A stretch of DNA of 64,000 nucleotides from JAWVFM01 sp963823245 (GTDB lineage: Bacteria > Actinomycetota > Thermoleophilia > Solirubrobacterales > 70-9): assembly GCA_963823245.1 (NCBI GenBank), contig CAWGKQ010000012.1, positions 234,461-298,460 on the forward strand. The letters run 5' to 3'. Below are positions 17,287 through 26,514 of this stretch, one piece after another (position 1 is the stretch's first letter; each line of letters starts with the position of its first letter). Under the pieces are notes generated by a model, which made no database searches, was not told the DNA's origin, and was given only the letters and a program-made list of their open reading frames with translations. The translations under genes and the position numbers were made by a program.

Positions 17287-17634
17287 CTAGGCCTCGCGCC
17301 GGCGGAGGCTCGCCTTGAACCTTCGCGCGGCCCAGCGCCGGCGGCGCTTCTCCCGATGGCGCTTCACCTGGCGCCGTATGTCCTCGGCGATCTCGTGGAT
17401 CGAGTGCAGCATCTCCGGGGAGGCCTCGTGAGCGCGGAGCGTGATGCCCTTCAGGTACAGCGTGGCCTCGGCGACGCATCTGTCGGCGATCGCGGGATTG
17501 CGCTCCTCGCTGAGCTCCACCTCGAGCCGGGCGTGCTCGGAGACCTGCTTGCCAACGCGGGCGAATCGCTTTTCGATCGCTTCCCGAAGATCGTCGGTCA
17601 CCTCCGTGTTCCGCCCCTTGACCTCGATCCGCAC
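17287..17634 (-). CDS. hpf: Short ribosome hibernation promoting factor (HPF/RaiA type)
   Basis: 115 residues with the N-terminal HPF domain only: VKGRNTEVTDDLREAIEKRF, RLEVELSEERNP, and a highly basic helix RRQVKRHREKRRRRW. It would bind the 30S decoding region in stationary phase. It lacks the C-terminal dimerisation domain of the long HPF common in Actinomycetota, so 100S dimer formation by this protein alone is not expected. An AAAGGAG site lies just before the GTG start. Confidence 0.85.
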   Translation of the reverse strand: MRIEVKGRNTEVTDDLREAIEKRFARVGKQVSEHARLEVELSEERNPAIADRCVAEATLYLKGITLRAHEASPEMLHSIHEIAEDIRRQVKRHREKRRRRWAARRFKASLRRREA

Positions 17635-17694
17635 GATGGCTCCTTTCGGTCGGTCGTGGCGAATCCTACGCCGACTTCGGCTGCGGCTGGTGGG

Positions 17695-18312
17695 TCACGT
17701 CGCCCGCGCGAAGGCCAGGGCCCCAACCGCGCCGGCCCCGCCGGCCCGCAGGGCGTGAGCGCACGCAGCGAGGGTGGCGCCGGTCGTGACCACGTCGTCG
17801 ACCAGGACGGCGCTTGGCGGGACGCTTCCTCCGCGGGCCGTCACTCCCGGGGGGAAGGAGAGGCGCTCCCGGCGCGGTCTCCCGACCTGCCGCGGGCCGT
17901 TGCTCCTGCGAAGGCAGCGGGAGAGGCCGAGATCCGTGTGCATGGCCAAGGCGCGCGCGATCTCATCGGCCGGGTCGAAGCCTCGCCGCCTGCGGCGAGA
18001 CGGCGCCGGTGGAACCGGGACCAGGACCGCGCCGTGGATACGACTTCCGGCCGCGGACGCGAGCGCGGCCGCCATCGAGTAGGCGACGGAAAGGCGGCCG
18101 CGAAACTTGAGCGCGCTGACGGTCGCGCGCGCCGTGCCCTCGTAGTCCGCCGCGGCGAGCGCCCAATCCGCGCCGGGGACGATCACGGACAGGGGGCGGG
18201 CGCGGGCGAGCGGGCGGGCGCACCGGCCGCAGAGTGCCTCGCCGGCTTCGGTCGCCGACCCGCATACAGAGCAGAGCGGCGGAGCGAGGAGGGACCAGGC
18301 GCGGTGGAGCAC
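17695..18312 (-). CDS. comF: ComF-family phosphoribosyltransferase-like protein
   Basis: 205 residues. The N-terminal zinc-finger CSVCGSATEAGEALCGRCARPL is followed by YEGTARATVSALKFRGR and a PRPP-binding loop VLVDDVVTTGATLAAC near the C-terminus. ComF proteins assist DNA uptake in naturally competent species and are widespread elsewhere with unclear roles. The start is GTG. No other competence genes are seen. Confidence 0.88.
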   Translation of the reverse strand: MLHRAWSLLAPPLCSVCGSATEAGEALCGRCARPLARARPLSVIVPGADWALAAADYEGTARATVSALKFRGRLSVAYSMAAALASAAGSRIHGAVLVPVPPAPSRRRRRGFDPADEIARALAMHTDLGLSRCLRRSNGPRQVGRPRRERLSFPPGVTARGGSVPPSAVLVDDVVTTGATLAACAHALRAGGAGAVGALAFARAT

Positions 18313-18629
18313 CGCATCAGGTTCTCGGCCGTCGATTCACACGTGGCAGCGAGAGAGAGGCGATTCGAGCGCAGCTTCGTGACGAAAGCGAACCCGTCGA
18401 GTGTGCTGGTCGGATTTGCCCCGCATAGCGTGGTCAAGTCGACCAGCGTGCTGTGAGGCGACCAATCTCGCCGCGCCCTCGCAGACAACCCGCCGCGCGC
18501 TCGACGAATCTCTTGCGCGCGCGAGGGCGCGGGTTACATCCGCGACGAGCGCTGCATCATTTTCGGCCGTACTACCCGCTCGGTGAGATCTGGATCGGAA
18601 TCTGGACGGAAGTTCCCGGGTCTGGACGC
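18313..18629. other. Intergenic stretch with one inverted repeat
   Basis: 317 bp between thrC and comF, both on the minus strand. No convincing gene is seen; the long plus-strand frame across it is a shadow. GCTGGTCG (18405-18412) and CGACCAGC (18440-18447) form an 8-bp inverted repeat around a 27-nt loop. It could be part of a terminator or regulator site for the end of the lysA-hom-thrC run, but there is no T-run. Confidence 0.4.
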
Positions 18630-19667
18630 TCAGTCGAAGACCGCTCGCTCGACCTCCCCGAGGTCGTTCGAGCAGCCGATGACCGCGGGCGCCTTGCCCA
18701 GGGCGGTATCGGGGTCCTTCAGGCCGTGGCCCGTGAGCACGCACACCACGGTCTCGGGCGGCGCGCCGCCGTCGGCGGCGGGCAGGCCGTGCGCCAGCAC
18801 GCCGGCGACGGATGCAGCCGATGCCGGCTCGCAGAACACTCCCTCGCTCGAGGCGAGAAGCCGGTACGCGTCGACGATCTGCTCGTCGGAGACCGCTGCG
18901 ATGCGCCCGCGCGAGGCTGTGACGGCCGCCATCGCCTCCTCCCACCGCGCTGGGTTGCCGATCCTGATCGCCGAGGCGATCGTCTCCGGATGCGCTATCG
19001 GATGACCCTCCACGAGCGGTGCGGCGCCGGCGGCCTGGAACCCGTAGAGGAGAGGGGCGACGCCATACTCGCCGAAGCCTCGCCACCAGGCGGTGATGTT
19101 GCCCGCGTTCCCAACCGGGATCGCGAGCGCGTCGGGCGGGCCACCCAGCTCGTCGCAAACCTCGAACGCGGCCGTCTTCTGCCCCTCGATCCGGTGTGGG
19201 TTCACGGAGTTGACGAGCTCCACGGGGTGCTGCCGCGCAAGCTCGCGCACGATCGCGAGCGCCTCGTCGAAGTTGCCGCGCAGGGCGATCACGCGAGCGC
19301 CGTGCATCAGCGCCTGGGCGAGCTTTCCGATCGCGATCTTCCCCTCGGGCACGATCACCGCGCCCCGCAGGCCCGCACGCGCCGCGTACGCGGCCGCGCT
19401 TGCTGCCGTGTTGCCGGTGGACGCGCAGATGACGGCTTCGGCGCCGGCGCCCTTCGCCCGCGACACAGCAAGCGTCATGCCCCTGTCCTTGAAGCTGCCC
19501 GTGGGGTTCGCGCCCTCGAGCTTCAGCAGCACCCGCGCGCCGACGCGCTCCGAGATCACGGGCGCCTCGACCAGCGGCGTCGAGCCCTCGTTGAGCGTCA
19601 CCACGGGGTCGCCGGGCTCGATCGACAGCCGATCGCGGTATCGATCGATGAGCGGCTGCGGGCTCAG
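18630..19667 (-). CDS. thrC: Threonine synthase ThrC
   Basis: Converts O-phosphohomoserine to threonine with PLP. Motifs: TLNEGSTPLV, NPTGSFKDRGMTLAVSRA (PLP lysine), CASTGNTAASAAAYAARAGL, VGNAGNITAWWRGF. The first ordinary start is GTG 19604, but family-typical sequence LIDRYRDRLSIEPGDP lies upstream in the same frame. Reading back, the only plausible initiator is CTG at 19665-19667, which overlaps the hom stop as CTGA and follows a strong GAGGAGGAG site by five bases. I therefore give 345 residues from CTG, with GTG 19604 as the alternative. Confidence 0.93.
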   Translation of the reverse strand: MSPQPLIDRYRDRLSIEPGDPVVTLNEGSTPLVEAPVISERVGARVLLKLEGANPTGSFKDRGMTLAVSRAKGAGAEAVICASTGNTAASAAAYAARAGLRGAVIVPEGKIAIGKLAQALMHGARVIALRGNFDEALAIVRELARQHPVELVNSVNPHRIEGQKTAAFEVCDELGGPPDALAIPVGNAGNITAWWRGFGEYGVAPLLYGFQAAGAAPLVEGHPIAHPETIASAIRIGNPARWEEAMAAVTASRGRIAAVSDEQIVDAYRLLASSEGVFCEPASAASVAGVLAHGLPAADGGAPPETVVCVLTGHGLKDPDTALGKAPAVIGCSNDLGEVERAVFD

Positions 19668-20890
19668 ATGAACTCCTCCTCGATGACCCGTATCGCTCGC
19701 GGGGCGGCGCGGACGAAGTCGAGCGGGGCGATCTCGGAGAGCGCCGTGTAGAACCGCTCCTCCGGGCCGGCGTGCATCACCATGACGAGGCGGGCGTCGG
19801 CGCCGAGCCCCCGCTGGACGACGCTTCGCACCGAGACCTCGTTGCGGCCGAGGACGTCGGCGACCTGAGCCAGCACGCGCGGGCGGTCCGCCACCTCGAG
19901 GTGGAGGTAGAACGATGAGACCGCCTCCCGCACGATCGGCAGGTGCTCGCGGGGCTCGTGGACCGGGGCCTCTCCCGCGAGGATCGAGACGACGTCGCCG
20001 AGCACGGCCGTCGCCGTCTCCGTCCCACCGGCGCCGGGGCCCGACATCGTGATCTCGGTGATGGCCGGTGCCTCGACCATCACGGCGTTGAACGGTCCCG
20101 ACACCGGCGCCAGCGGGTGGCCCGGGTAGAGGAAGCAGGGATACACGCGGACGCTGATCCCGCCCTCGAGCCGCTCGGCCACCCCGAGGAGCTTCAGCGA
20201 GAGCCCCAGCTCCTTCGCATAGGCCAGATCGTCGGGCTGGATGGCCGTGATGCCCTCGAAATAGACGTCGTCGAGCCCGACCGGCGTGTGGAAGGCGAGC
20301 CGCGCGAGGATCGCCATCTTCGCGGCGGCGTCCGCACCGCCCACGTCGTCGCTCGGGTCGGCCTCGGCGTAGCCGAGCGCCTGGGCTCGCGAGAGCGCGT
20401 CGGCGTAGCTAGCGCCCGTCGACGCCATCTCGGAGAGGATGAAGTTGGTCGTGCCGTTGACGATGCCGAACACCTTCGTGATCTCGGTCGTGGCGAGGCT
20501 CTCCTGGATGACCCTGATCACCGGTACGACCCCCGCGACGGCGGCCTCGAAGCGAAGCTGAACGCCGGCCTCGCGGGCGGCGGCGAAGAGCTCGTCGCCG
20601 TGCTGGGCCACGAGCTGCTTGTTGGCGGTCACCACATGGCGTCCCGAGCTGAGGGCCCGCAGCACGTAGTCGCGCGCCGGGTCGGTGCCGCCGATCAGCT
20701 CGACCACCACCTCGGACGAGGACAGGATCTCGTCGAAGTCGCCCTCAGACTGCCGCAGGATGCCGACGAGCTCCGGCCGCCTCCCACAGGCCGCGCCGAT
20801 TGCCTCCGCCCGCTCCGCAAGGAGGGTCGCGAACGCCGAGCCGACCGTGCCGTGGCCGAGGAGGCCGACCCGCGCCGAGTCAGGCATCAC
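19664..20890 (-). CDS. hom: Homoserine dehydrogenase
   Basis: 408 residues. Reduces aspartate semialdehyde to homoserine. The NAD(P) loop VGLLGHGTVGSAF, VELIGGTDPARDYVLRAL, HVVTANKQLVAQHG, FGIVNGTTNFILSEM and ALGYAEADPSDDVGGADAAAK are all present. The C-terminal 90 residues form an ACT domain (FYLHLEVADRPRVLAQVADVL), which suggests threonine feedback. The start overlaps lysA by 11 nt and the stop overlaps the proposed thrC start, so lysA-hom-thrC is one coupled unit. Confidence 0.96.
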   Translation of the reverse strand: MMPDSARVGLLGHGTVGSAFATLLAERAEAIGAACGRRPELVGILRQSEGDFDEILSSSEVVVELIGGTDPARDYVLRALSSGRHVVTANKQLVAQHGDELFAAAREAGVQLRFEAAVAGVVPVIRVIQESLATTEITKVFGIVNGTTNFILSEMASTGASYADALSRAQALGYAEADPSDDVGGADAAAKMAILARLAFHTPVGLDDVYFEGITAIQPDDLAYAKELGLSLKLLGVAERLEGGISVRVYPCFLYPGHPLAPVSGPFNAVMVEAPAITEITMSGPGAGGTETATAVLGDVVSILAGEAPVHEPREHLPIVREAVSSFYLHLEVADRPRVLAQVADVLGRNEVSVRSVVQRGLGADARLVMVMHAGPEERFYTALSEIAPLDFVRAAPRAIRVIEEEFI

Positions 20891-22172
20891 GGGAGAGGAG
20901 ATCGTCGTAGGTCTCCCGCCGCACGGCGACGACCGCGTCGCCGTCCCGGCAGAGGATGACCGGGGGGCGCGCGACGCCGTTGTAGTTCGACGCCATCGAG
21001 TACCCGTAGGCCCCCGTCGCGGGCGTGACGAGAACGTCCCCGATCCGCGGCGAGGCGAGCCTGGCGTCGCGCACCAGCACGTCGCCGGACTCGCAGTGCA
21101 TCCCGGCGACGGTGGCCACCGTGTCCGCCGGCTCCGCGGCGCGGTCGGCGATGAGGGCCTCGTAGCGGGCGCCGTAGAGCATCGGCCGCATGTTGTCCGA
21201 CATCCCGCCGTCGACCGCGAGGTAGGTGCGGACCCCGGGGATCTCCTTCACCGTGCCGACGGTGTAAATCGTGACGCCGGCGGAGCCGACGAGCGACCTC
21301 CCGGGCTCGACGAGGATCCGCGGCGGATCGCCGAAGACGGCCCGAACGCCGCGCACCTTCACGTCGACGTAGTCCTCGATCGAGGGAGGCGAGTCCTCGC
21401 TGGTGTAGGCGATGCCGAGCCCGCCGCCGACGTTGAGCAGGCGGCAGTCCTCTCCGGCGAGGCCCGCCAGGGCCTCGATCGCCCTGGTGTACGGCTCGAG
21501 CTCGAAGATCTGGGAGCCGATGTGGGCGTGGAGGCCGACCAGGTCGAGGCGGCTCGACGCGCGGATCTTCTCGGCCGCCCGCTCGGCCAGCCCGTCGTCG
21601 AGGCCGAATCCGAACTTCGAGTCGAGCTGGCCGGTCTGGACGTATGAGTGGGTGGATGCCTTGATCCCGGGGGTCACCCTGATCAACACGTCCTGCGGGC
21701 GGTCGAGGAGCCGCTCGAGCCGTGCGATCTCGTCGAAGGAGTCGACGATGACGTGGCCGACCCCCGCGTCGATCGCGGCGCGAAGCTCGGCCTCGGTCTT
21801 GTTGTTGCCGTGGAGGTAGATCCGGTCACCGTCGAAGCCGGCCCGCAGCGCTGCCTCGAGCTCACCCCCGGAGGCCACGTCGATCGACAGCTCCTCCTCG
21901 CGGGCGATCCGGCACGCGGCGACGAACGGCGCCGCCTTGCTCGCGTAGATCACCTCGAAGTCGTCCGTCCGCGCCCGGAACGCATCGAGGAAGGAGCGCG
22001 CGCGGGCGCGGATGTCGTCCTCGGCGTAGACGTAGGCGGGTGTGCCGAACTCGCGCGCGAGCTCCACCAGGTCGCAGCCCCCCACCTCTAGGTGGCCGCG
22101 CTCCGTGACGCGCGAGCCGAGCGGGTAGACCGCCGACCCCTCGACGCGCGGGATCTCTGCGACGGGGCTCAT
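20880..22172 (-). CDS. lysA: Diaminopimelate decarboxylase LysA
   Basis: 430 residues. Decarboxylates meso-diaminopimelate to lysine with PLP. Visible: YVYAEDDIRARARSF, the PLP lysine in VIYASKAAPFVAACRIA, HGNNKTEAELRAAI, GLHAHIGSQIFELEPYTRAI, NVGGGLGIAYTSED, and HCESGDVLVRD with the second-subunit cysteine. The ATG at 22172 is preferred over the long upstream extension. It starts only 12 nt from the divergent hydrolase start. Confidence 0.96.
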   Translation of the reverse strand: MSPVAEIPRVEGSAVYPLGSRVTERGHLEVGGCDLVELAREFGTPAYVYAEDDIRARARSFLDAFRARTDDFEVIYASKAAPFVAACRIAREEELSIDVASGGELEAALRAGFDGDRIYLHGNNKTEAELRAAIDAGVGHVIVDSFDEIARLERLLDRPQDVLIRVTPGIKASTHSYVQTGQLDSKFGFGLDDGLAERAAEKIRASSRLDLVGLHAHIGSQIFELEPYTRAIEALAGLAGEDCRLLNVGGGLGIAYTSEDSPPSIEDYVDVKVRGVRAVFGDPPRILVEPGRSLVGSAGVTIYTVGTVKEIPGVRTYLAVDGGMSDNMRPMLYGARYEALIADRAAEPADTVATVAGMHCESGDVLVRDARLASPRIGDVLVTPATGAYGYSMASNYNGVARPPVILCRDGDAVVAVRRETYDDLLSRDA

Positions 22173-22184
22173 GGAAGGGGCATT

Positions 22185-22934
22185 GTGACTAGCTTGCGGC
22201 CCGTGGCTGGCAGCCGCCTTCCCAGACAGCCGAGCGCCGCGGGCGTCAAGGGCGAGCGCCCGTACCTGCTTTGGCTGCCCGAGCCCGGCTCCCGGAGTCA
22301 CCCGGGCATGCTCATCCTGCACGGCGCCGGGTCGCGCAAGGAGAACCACGCCGACTTCGCCCGCGCCTGCGCGGCCCGCGGTTGGGCCGCACTCGCGTAC
22401 GACCAGCGCGGGCATGGTGAGTCCGACGACGAGATGGGCGCAGCGGCCCTCGCTGACGTCGGCCGCATGGCCACGTTTCTCGCCACCCTCGACGGCGTCG
22501 ATCCGCGCCGCATCTGCGCGCGCGGCTCGAGCATGGGTGGCTTCATGGCGATCCACGCGGCGGCGAGCGCCGACGCCATCGCGGGGGCGATCGCGATCTG
22601 CCCGGCGGGAGAGGACGACCTGCGGCGCGGCCTGCGCTCGGGCGAGCTCGAGTTCCGCGCCTCGCCCGAGGCGACGGCGGGCCTGGAGGCGTGGCTGGGC
22701 GAGCACGACCTCCGCGACGCAGTCGCGCTCATGGGGACGAAGCCGCTCTTCCTCGCGCACGCGCGCGGTGACGAGAGGATCCCCTTCACCTGGAGCGAGG
22801 AGCTATACGCGCGGGCGGCCGAGCCGCGCAAGCTGGTCGTGGTGCCGGGCGGCCATCACCGGTCGGTCCAGCACGATGGCGAGCTGCAGGAGGTCGCCCT
22901 GCGGTGGATGGAGCGGGAGCTCGAGAGCGGCTAG
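22185..22934 (+). CDS. Alpha/beta hydrolase (dienelactone hydrolase-like)
   Basis: 249 residues. GMLILHGAGSRKENHADFA gives the oxyanion region, AYDQRGHGES follows, ARGSSMGGFMAIHAA is the nucleophile elbow (Ser in GSSMGG), HARGDERIPF carries the acid and PGGHHRSVQ the histidine. Substrate unknown. The GTG at 22185 is preceded by AAGGGG; GTG 22203 is an alternative. The stop shares CTAG with the convergent membrane protein. Confidence 0.85.
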   Translation: MTSLRPVAGSRLPRQPSAAGVKGERPYLLWLPEPGSRSHPGMLILHGAGSRKENHADFARACAARGWAALAYDQRGHGESDDEMGAAALADVGRMATFLATLDGVDPRRICARGSSMGGFMAIHAAASADAIAGAIAICPAGEDDLRRGLRSGELEFRASPEATAGLEAWLGEHDLRDAVALMGTKPLFLAHARGDERIPFTWSEELYARAAEPRKLVVVPGGHHRSVQHDGELQEVALRWMERELESG

Positions 22935-23578
22935 CCGCCGCCGAGCACGCCGCCGACGGTCCCCCCGACGCCCTTGACGGCGCCGTCCACGGCGTCGTCG
23001 ACCGGCTTGGTGATCGGGCCGGTCGCATCACCGAGGCCGGTGTGGACCCCGAGGTTGCCGGCGGCGCTGTCGACGCCGTTGACGGCTCCCTGGATCGCGC
23101 CGGGGCTCTGCGTGGGAGTGGGAGTTGGAGTGGGAGTGGGAGGTGGCGGCTGGCCACCGCCCGTCGTCCCGCCCGGAGCCGGGCTTCCGCCGGGCGTAAC
23201 CGTGCCGGGCGCCGGGGCGCCGCCGGCGGTGCTGGTCGCGCCGCCGTTGGCCGCCTGGCCGCCCGCGCCTCCGCCCCCGCCGCCGCCCGCGGCCGCCCGT
23301 GCGCCTGCGGCGGCTCCGCCGGGGGTCCCGGCAACGCCGCCCGGAGCGCCTCCGCGCGCTGCGCCGGCGTTGGCGGCGGCCGCCCGCGCCTGGGCGCGAA
23401 GGGTGACGCTGCCGCCGCTCGCGCCATGGCCGCCAAAGGGAAGCCCCTTGAAGGCGACGAACGCGCCCACGGCCACGAACACCGCGACGGCGCCCGCCAC
23501 CAGCGTAAGGGAAACCCCCGTGCCGGCGAGGTAGGCGCGAGCCTGGGGGCGCTGGGCGATGGCTGTGCCGTTGCTCAT
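22931..23578 (-). CDS. Low-complexity Gly/Ala/Pro membrane-anchored protein
   Basis: 215 residues from ATG 23578. After a short cytosolic stretch there is one membrane segment (TGVSLTLVAGAVAVFVAVGAF), then about 150 residues of Ala/Gly-rich sequence including a poly-Gly run, a PTPTPTPTPTQ stretch and a C-terminal GAVNGVDSAAGNLG region with alternating GxVxG repeats. It looks like a wall-spanning linker or secreted scaffold. Position beside the M23 peptidase fits an envelope role. Function unknown. Confidence 0.6.
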   Translation of the reverse strand: MSNGTAIAQRPQARAYLAGTGVSLTLVAGAVAVFVAVGAFVAFKGLPFGGHGASGGSVTLRAQARAAAANAGAARGGAPGGVAGTPGGAAAGARAAAGGGGGGGAGGQAANGGATSTAGGAPAPGTVTPGGSPAPGGTTGGGQPPPPTPTPTPTPTQSPGAIQGAVNGVDSAAGNLGVHTGLGDATGPITKPVDDAVDGAVKGVGGTVGGVLGGG

Positions 23579-23685
23579 TCGGATCCGTCCGTAGCGCGCG
23601 CGATCGAGGAAGCGCAATCGCGGTTCAGCTTGTTATCGGCAGGGTCGCAACCAAACCTTCAGCAATTCTAGATCGAGACCGGGGT

Positions 23686-24888
23686 CTATGGCAAGTAGGC
23701 CATCGGGTCGGTCACCTGGCCGTTGATCCGCACCTCGAAGTGCAGGTGCGGACCGAAGCAGAGGCCGGTGCAATCGCTGTAGCCGATCACCTGGCCCTGG
23801 CTCACGTGCTGGCCCTGGGAGACGGCGAAGCGCTCCTGGTGGGCGTAGCAGGTAGAGAGGTTGTTGCCGTGATCGATGCAGGTGTAGTTGCCGTAGCCGC
23901 CGCTCGATGCCTCCGGCTGCGTGAACATCACGGTGCCCGCTGCCGCCGCGCGGATCGGCGTCCCGGTCGGGACCCCGATGTCGATGCCCGGATGGCAGCT
24001 CTCCCATGGCCTCGGCTCGCAGAACGGCGAGGTCACGGGCCCGTTGACCGGCCAGATCATTCCCGCGGAGCTGACCCCGCCCGGCACGGGACCGGCCGGC
24101 TGCACCGGGACGGACGGCGCGGTCGCGGCCGCCGCCTGCGCGGCGGCGATCTGCGCGGCGATCTTGCCCTGGATGGCGGAGACGTCGCCCTCGAGCTTGA
24201 CCTGGGAGTCCTTCACCTCCTGAAGGGCGGACTGCTGGTTGGCGCGAGCCGTCGCGAGCTGGCCCTGGCGGATGGCGAGCTGCCGCTGAGCGCTCTCGAG
24301 CTGCGCCTTGCGGTCGGCGATCGTGTTCCGCTCGCCGGTCACCCGCTTCACGGTGTGGCGGGCGCCGTTGCGGAGGTTGCGAACGCTCGCTGCGAGGTGA
24401 GTGTCCTGCTGCTGGATGCTCTTCAGGTAGTCGGCTCGGGTGGCGAGATCATCGAAGCCGTGCGCGCTCAGGATCACGCTCATCACGTCGGGCTCGCCGG
24501 ACTTGTAGATCGCGACGAGGCGCCGCTCGAGCGCCTTGAGGGCGCGGTGCAGGCGGCCTCTCAGGACGCGGAGGCGCTGCATGTCGTGCGCGAGCTCGGC
24601 CTTGACGCGCCGCAGCTGGACCTGAGCGATCGCGATCTGGTTGCGAAGCGAGGCGACCTGGCCCTGGAGGCGATGCAGCTCCGTGTCGTAGCGCTGGATC
24701 GTCGTCGAGAGGACCCCCTCGCGCGTCTTTGCCTGCTTCAGCTGCGCCTGCTTGTGCTGGAGCTGCGAGTGGAGGTCCTGCGCGGGCGCGGCTGCGACCC
24801 CGGCGACCGCGAACATCGCGGTGCAGGCGATCACGGCGCCGAGTAGGCGCCATCGTCTGATCTGTCCGATCACAGTCAAGAAGGGCAA
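23686..24888 (-). CDS. M23 (LytM/EnvC-like) peptidoglycan hydrolase with coiled coil
   Basis: About 400 residues. Signal peptide (LLGAVIACTAMFAVAGVAAAPA), a coiled-coil from residue 40 to 250 (QLQHKQAQLKQAKTREGVL, SLRNQIAIAQVQLRRVKAEL), an Ala/Pro linker, and a C-terminal M23 domain with HPGIDIGVPTGTPI (HxxxD) and HLHFEVRING. Both zinc-binding signatures are intact, so it is likely an active endopeptidase or amidase activator in cell division or wall turnover. The start is uncertain: TTG 24888 or GTG 24873; neither has a good ribosome site. Confidence 0.88.
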   Translation of the reverse strand: MPFLTVIGQIRRWRLLGAVIACTAMFAVAGVAAAPAQDLHSQLQHKQAQLKQAKTREGVLSTTIQRYDTELHRLQGQVASLRNQIAIAQVQLRRVKAELAHDMQRLRVLRGRLHRALKALERRLVAIYKSGEPDVMSVILSAHGFDDLATRADYLKSIQQQDTHLAASVRNLRNGARHTVKRVTGERNTIADRKAQLESAQRQLAIRQGQLATARANQQSALQEVKDSQVKLEGDVSAIQGKIAAQIAAAQAAAATAPSVPVQPAGPVPGGVSSAGMIWPVNGPVTSPFCEPRPWESCHPGIDIGVPTGTPIRAAAAGTVMFTQPEASSGGYGNYTCIDHGNNLSTCYAHQERFAVSQGQHVSQGQVIGYSDCTGLCFGPHLHFEVRINGQVTDPMAYLP

Positions 24889-24924
24889 GGCGGGCAGCGG
24901 GCTGCCACGGCCGTTCGGCGGCCG

Positions 24925-24952
24925 AGATTACCAATCCGCCGCGCGATTGCAA
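24925..24952 (-). promoter_or_regulatory. Putative promoter of the M23 peptidase gene
   Basis: In an AT-richer gap, TTGCAA (24947-24952) and TAATCT (24925-24930, minus-strand reading) are spaced 16 bp, a reasonable sigma-70-type pair. It lies about 40-80 nt upstream of the M23 start. No c-di-AMP riboswitch consensus, common ahead of actinobacterial wall hydrolases, is visible. Confidence 0.4.
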
Positions 24953-25037
24953 GCAATCCTTAACATTTTTAGGCGGTTCTGCAACGCGAATTGCAGGTAT
25001 TTCCCGCCCAGAGGGGCGCCTCTTTAGGGAATGCGCG

Positions 25038-26379
25038 TCAGACGGCGACCTGTGCGGCGGCCGCGGGCTTGCCGTTCGACGCGGCGCCGTTCGTCGCCAT
25101 CGCGTCGGCGGCGACCTCGAGGCCCTCGGCGAGCTGGCGCCGGTACTCGGCCACCTGCATCCGCGCGATGACCTGCCGCTGCACCTCGGCCGTGCCCTCG
25201 AAGAGCTGGTAGATCTTGGCGTCGCGGAACCACTTCTCGAGCGGGCACTCCGCGCTCAACGCGTATGGCCCGACGAGGTCCATGCAGGTCCGCGTGGCCC
25301 ACATCGCGACGTCGCCGCCCTTGAGCTTCGACATGGAGCCCTGGCCGCCGGTGAGCGGGATCCCGTTGCGGCCCATCCACGAGGCGCGCTGGACGAGGAG
25401 GCGGGCGGCGTCGATCTCCATCGCCACGTCGGCGAGGCGCTGCTGCACCGACTGGCGCTCGAGGGGCGGGCGTCCGGCCGTCGAGCTCTCGTCGAGCCAG
25501 CGCTCTGATGGGGTCGTCGATCACGCCGTCGGAGAGGAGGTAGCCGACGGTCCATTCGTAGGCGGCCCGGGCGATGCCGATCGCCGATGCACCGACGATC
25601 GGGCGCGTCAGCTCGAACGTGGCGAGCGCGCCCGAGGCGCGGCCCGACGACTCGCCCGAGCGAGCGCGCTCGAGCTTGCGCTCGAGCTTGTCCATCCCGC
25701 CGAGGAGGTTGTCGAGGGGGATGCGGCAGTCCTCGAGGATCACCTCGGCGGTGTGCGAGGCGCGAATGCCGAGCTTCGACTCCTTCTTGCCCTGCTCGAT
25801 GCCCGGCGTCCCCTTCCCGATGACGAACGAAGCCTGCCCGCGGTGCCCGAGCTCGGGGTCGACGGTGGCGACGACGACGTGGACGTCGGCGATGCCGCCG
25901 TTGGTGATGAAGACCTTGGTCCCGTTGAGCACCCACTCGTCGCCGTCGCGCTTCGCCGTCGTGCGGAGGCTCTTGACGTCGGAGCCCGCCTGCGGCTCGG
26001 TCACCGCGTAGGCGCCGAGCTTGATCTCGTCGCCGAGGCCGAAGCACTGCGGGACCCACTGCGCGATCTGCTCGGGCGTGCCGGACGAGGCGAGGCCGGC
26101 CGCCGCGAGGCTGGAGCCGGAGAGCGCCAGGGCGATCCCCGCGCACCCCCAGTGCGTCTCCTCTGCGTAGATGGCGCCGAGGACGCCGTCGGGATCGCCG
26201 CCGAAACGCTGGATCAGGTCGATGCCCTGCATCCCCTGCTCGCGTGCCGCCTTGATGACCTCCCATGGCGTCGACTCGTCGCGATCGTGCTGCGGCGCGA
26301 CGGGGCGGATCACGTCGGCCGCAAACCGATGGCACTCGTCCTTGAACTCGAGCTGCTCATCGGTGTAGGCGAAGTTCAT
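25038..26379 (-). CDS. Acyl-CoA dehydrogenase, one frameshift
   Basis: Flavin-dependent dehydrogenation of an acyl-CoA. The first 290 residues read FAYTDEQLEFKDECHRFAAD, AYAVTEPQAGSDVKSLRTTA, VLNGTKVFITNGGIADV and SKLGIRASHTAEVILEDCRI. Near 25505 the frame changes and the C-terminal part resumes as SVQQRLADVAMEIDAARLL, GGQGSMSKLKGGDVAM, FEGTAEVQRQVIARMQ, ending at 25038. One base was gained or lost. A TetR-type palindrome lies 18 nt upstream of the ATG. Confidence 0.88.
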
Positions 26380-26396
26380 TGGACCTCCCGCTTCGG

Positions 26397-26420
26397 CTGA
26401 TTGACTGGTCAGTCAACCAG
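26397..26420. promoter_or_regulatory. TetR-type operator upstream of acyl-CoA dehydrogenase
   Basis: The perfect arms TTGACT and AGTCAA (26401-26406, 26411-26416) are flanked by CTG and CAG, giving a near-perfect 24-bp inverted repeat. It shares the core CTGA-N-TGAC-NN-GTCA-N-TCA with the site at 32096-32115 before the thiolase gene, so one regulator may control both. No tetR gene is in the window. Confidence 0.65.
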
Positions 26421-26514
26421 ACTCTACCACCGGGTAGGGACGCGGGTACCACCTCCAAACCCCCGAACGTCCCTCGACCCCGCTCATGGCCCCCGGCGAA
26501 GGACGCTCGGCGGT

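Noticed and set aside
16078..18456. A 792-codon open plus-strand frame antisense to the acyl-CoA synthetase, hpf and comF
   Set aside because: Composition is Arg/Ala/Gly shadow of high-GC genes on the other strand, with no recognisable motif.
24889..25037. Possible c-di-AMP riboswitch or strong terminator upstream of the M23 gene
   Set aside because: No riboswitch consensus segments were found; the AGAGG/CCTCT hairpin at 25009-25024 has only a three-T tail and a five-bp stem.
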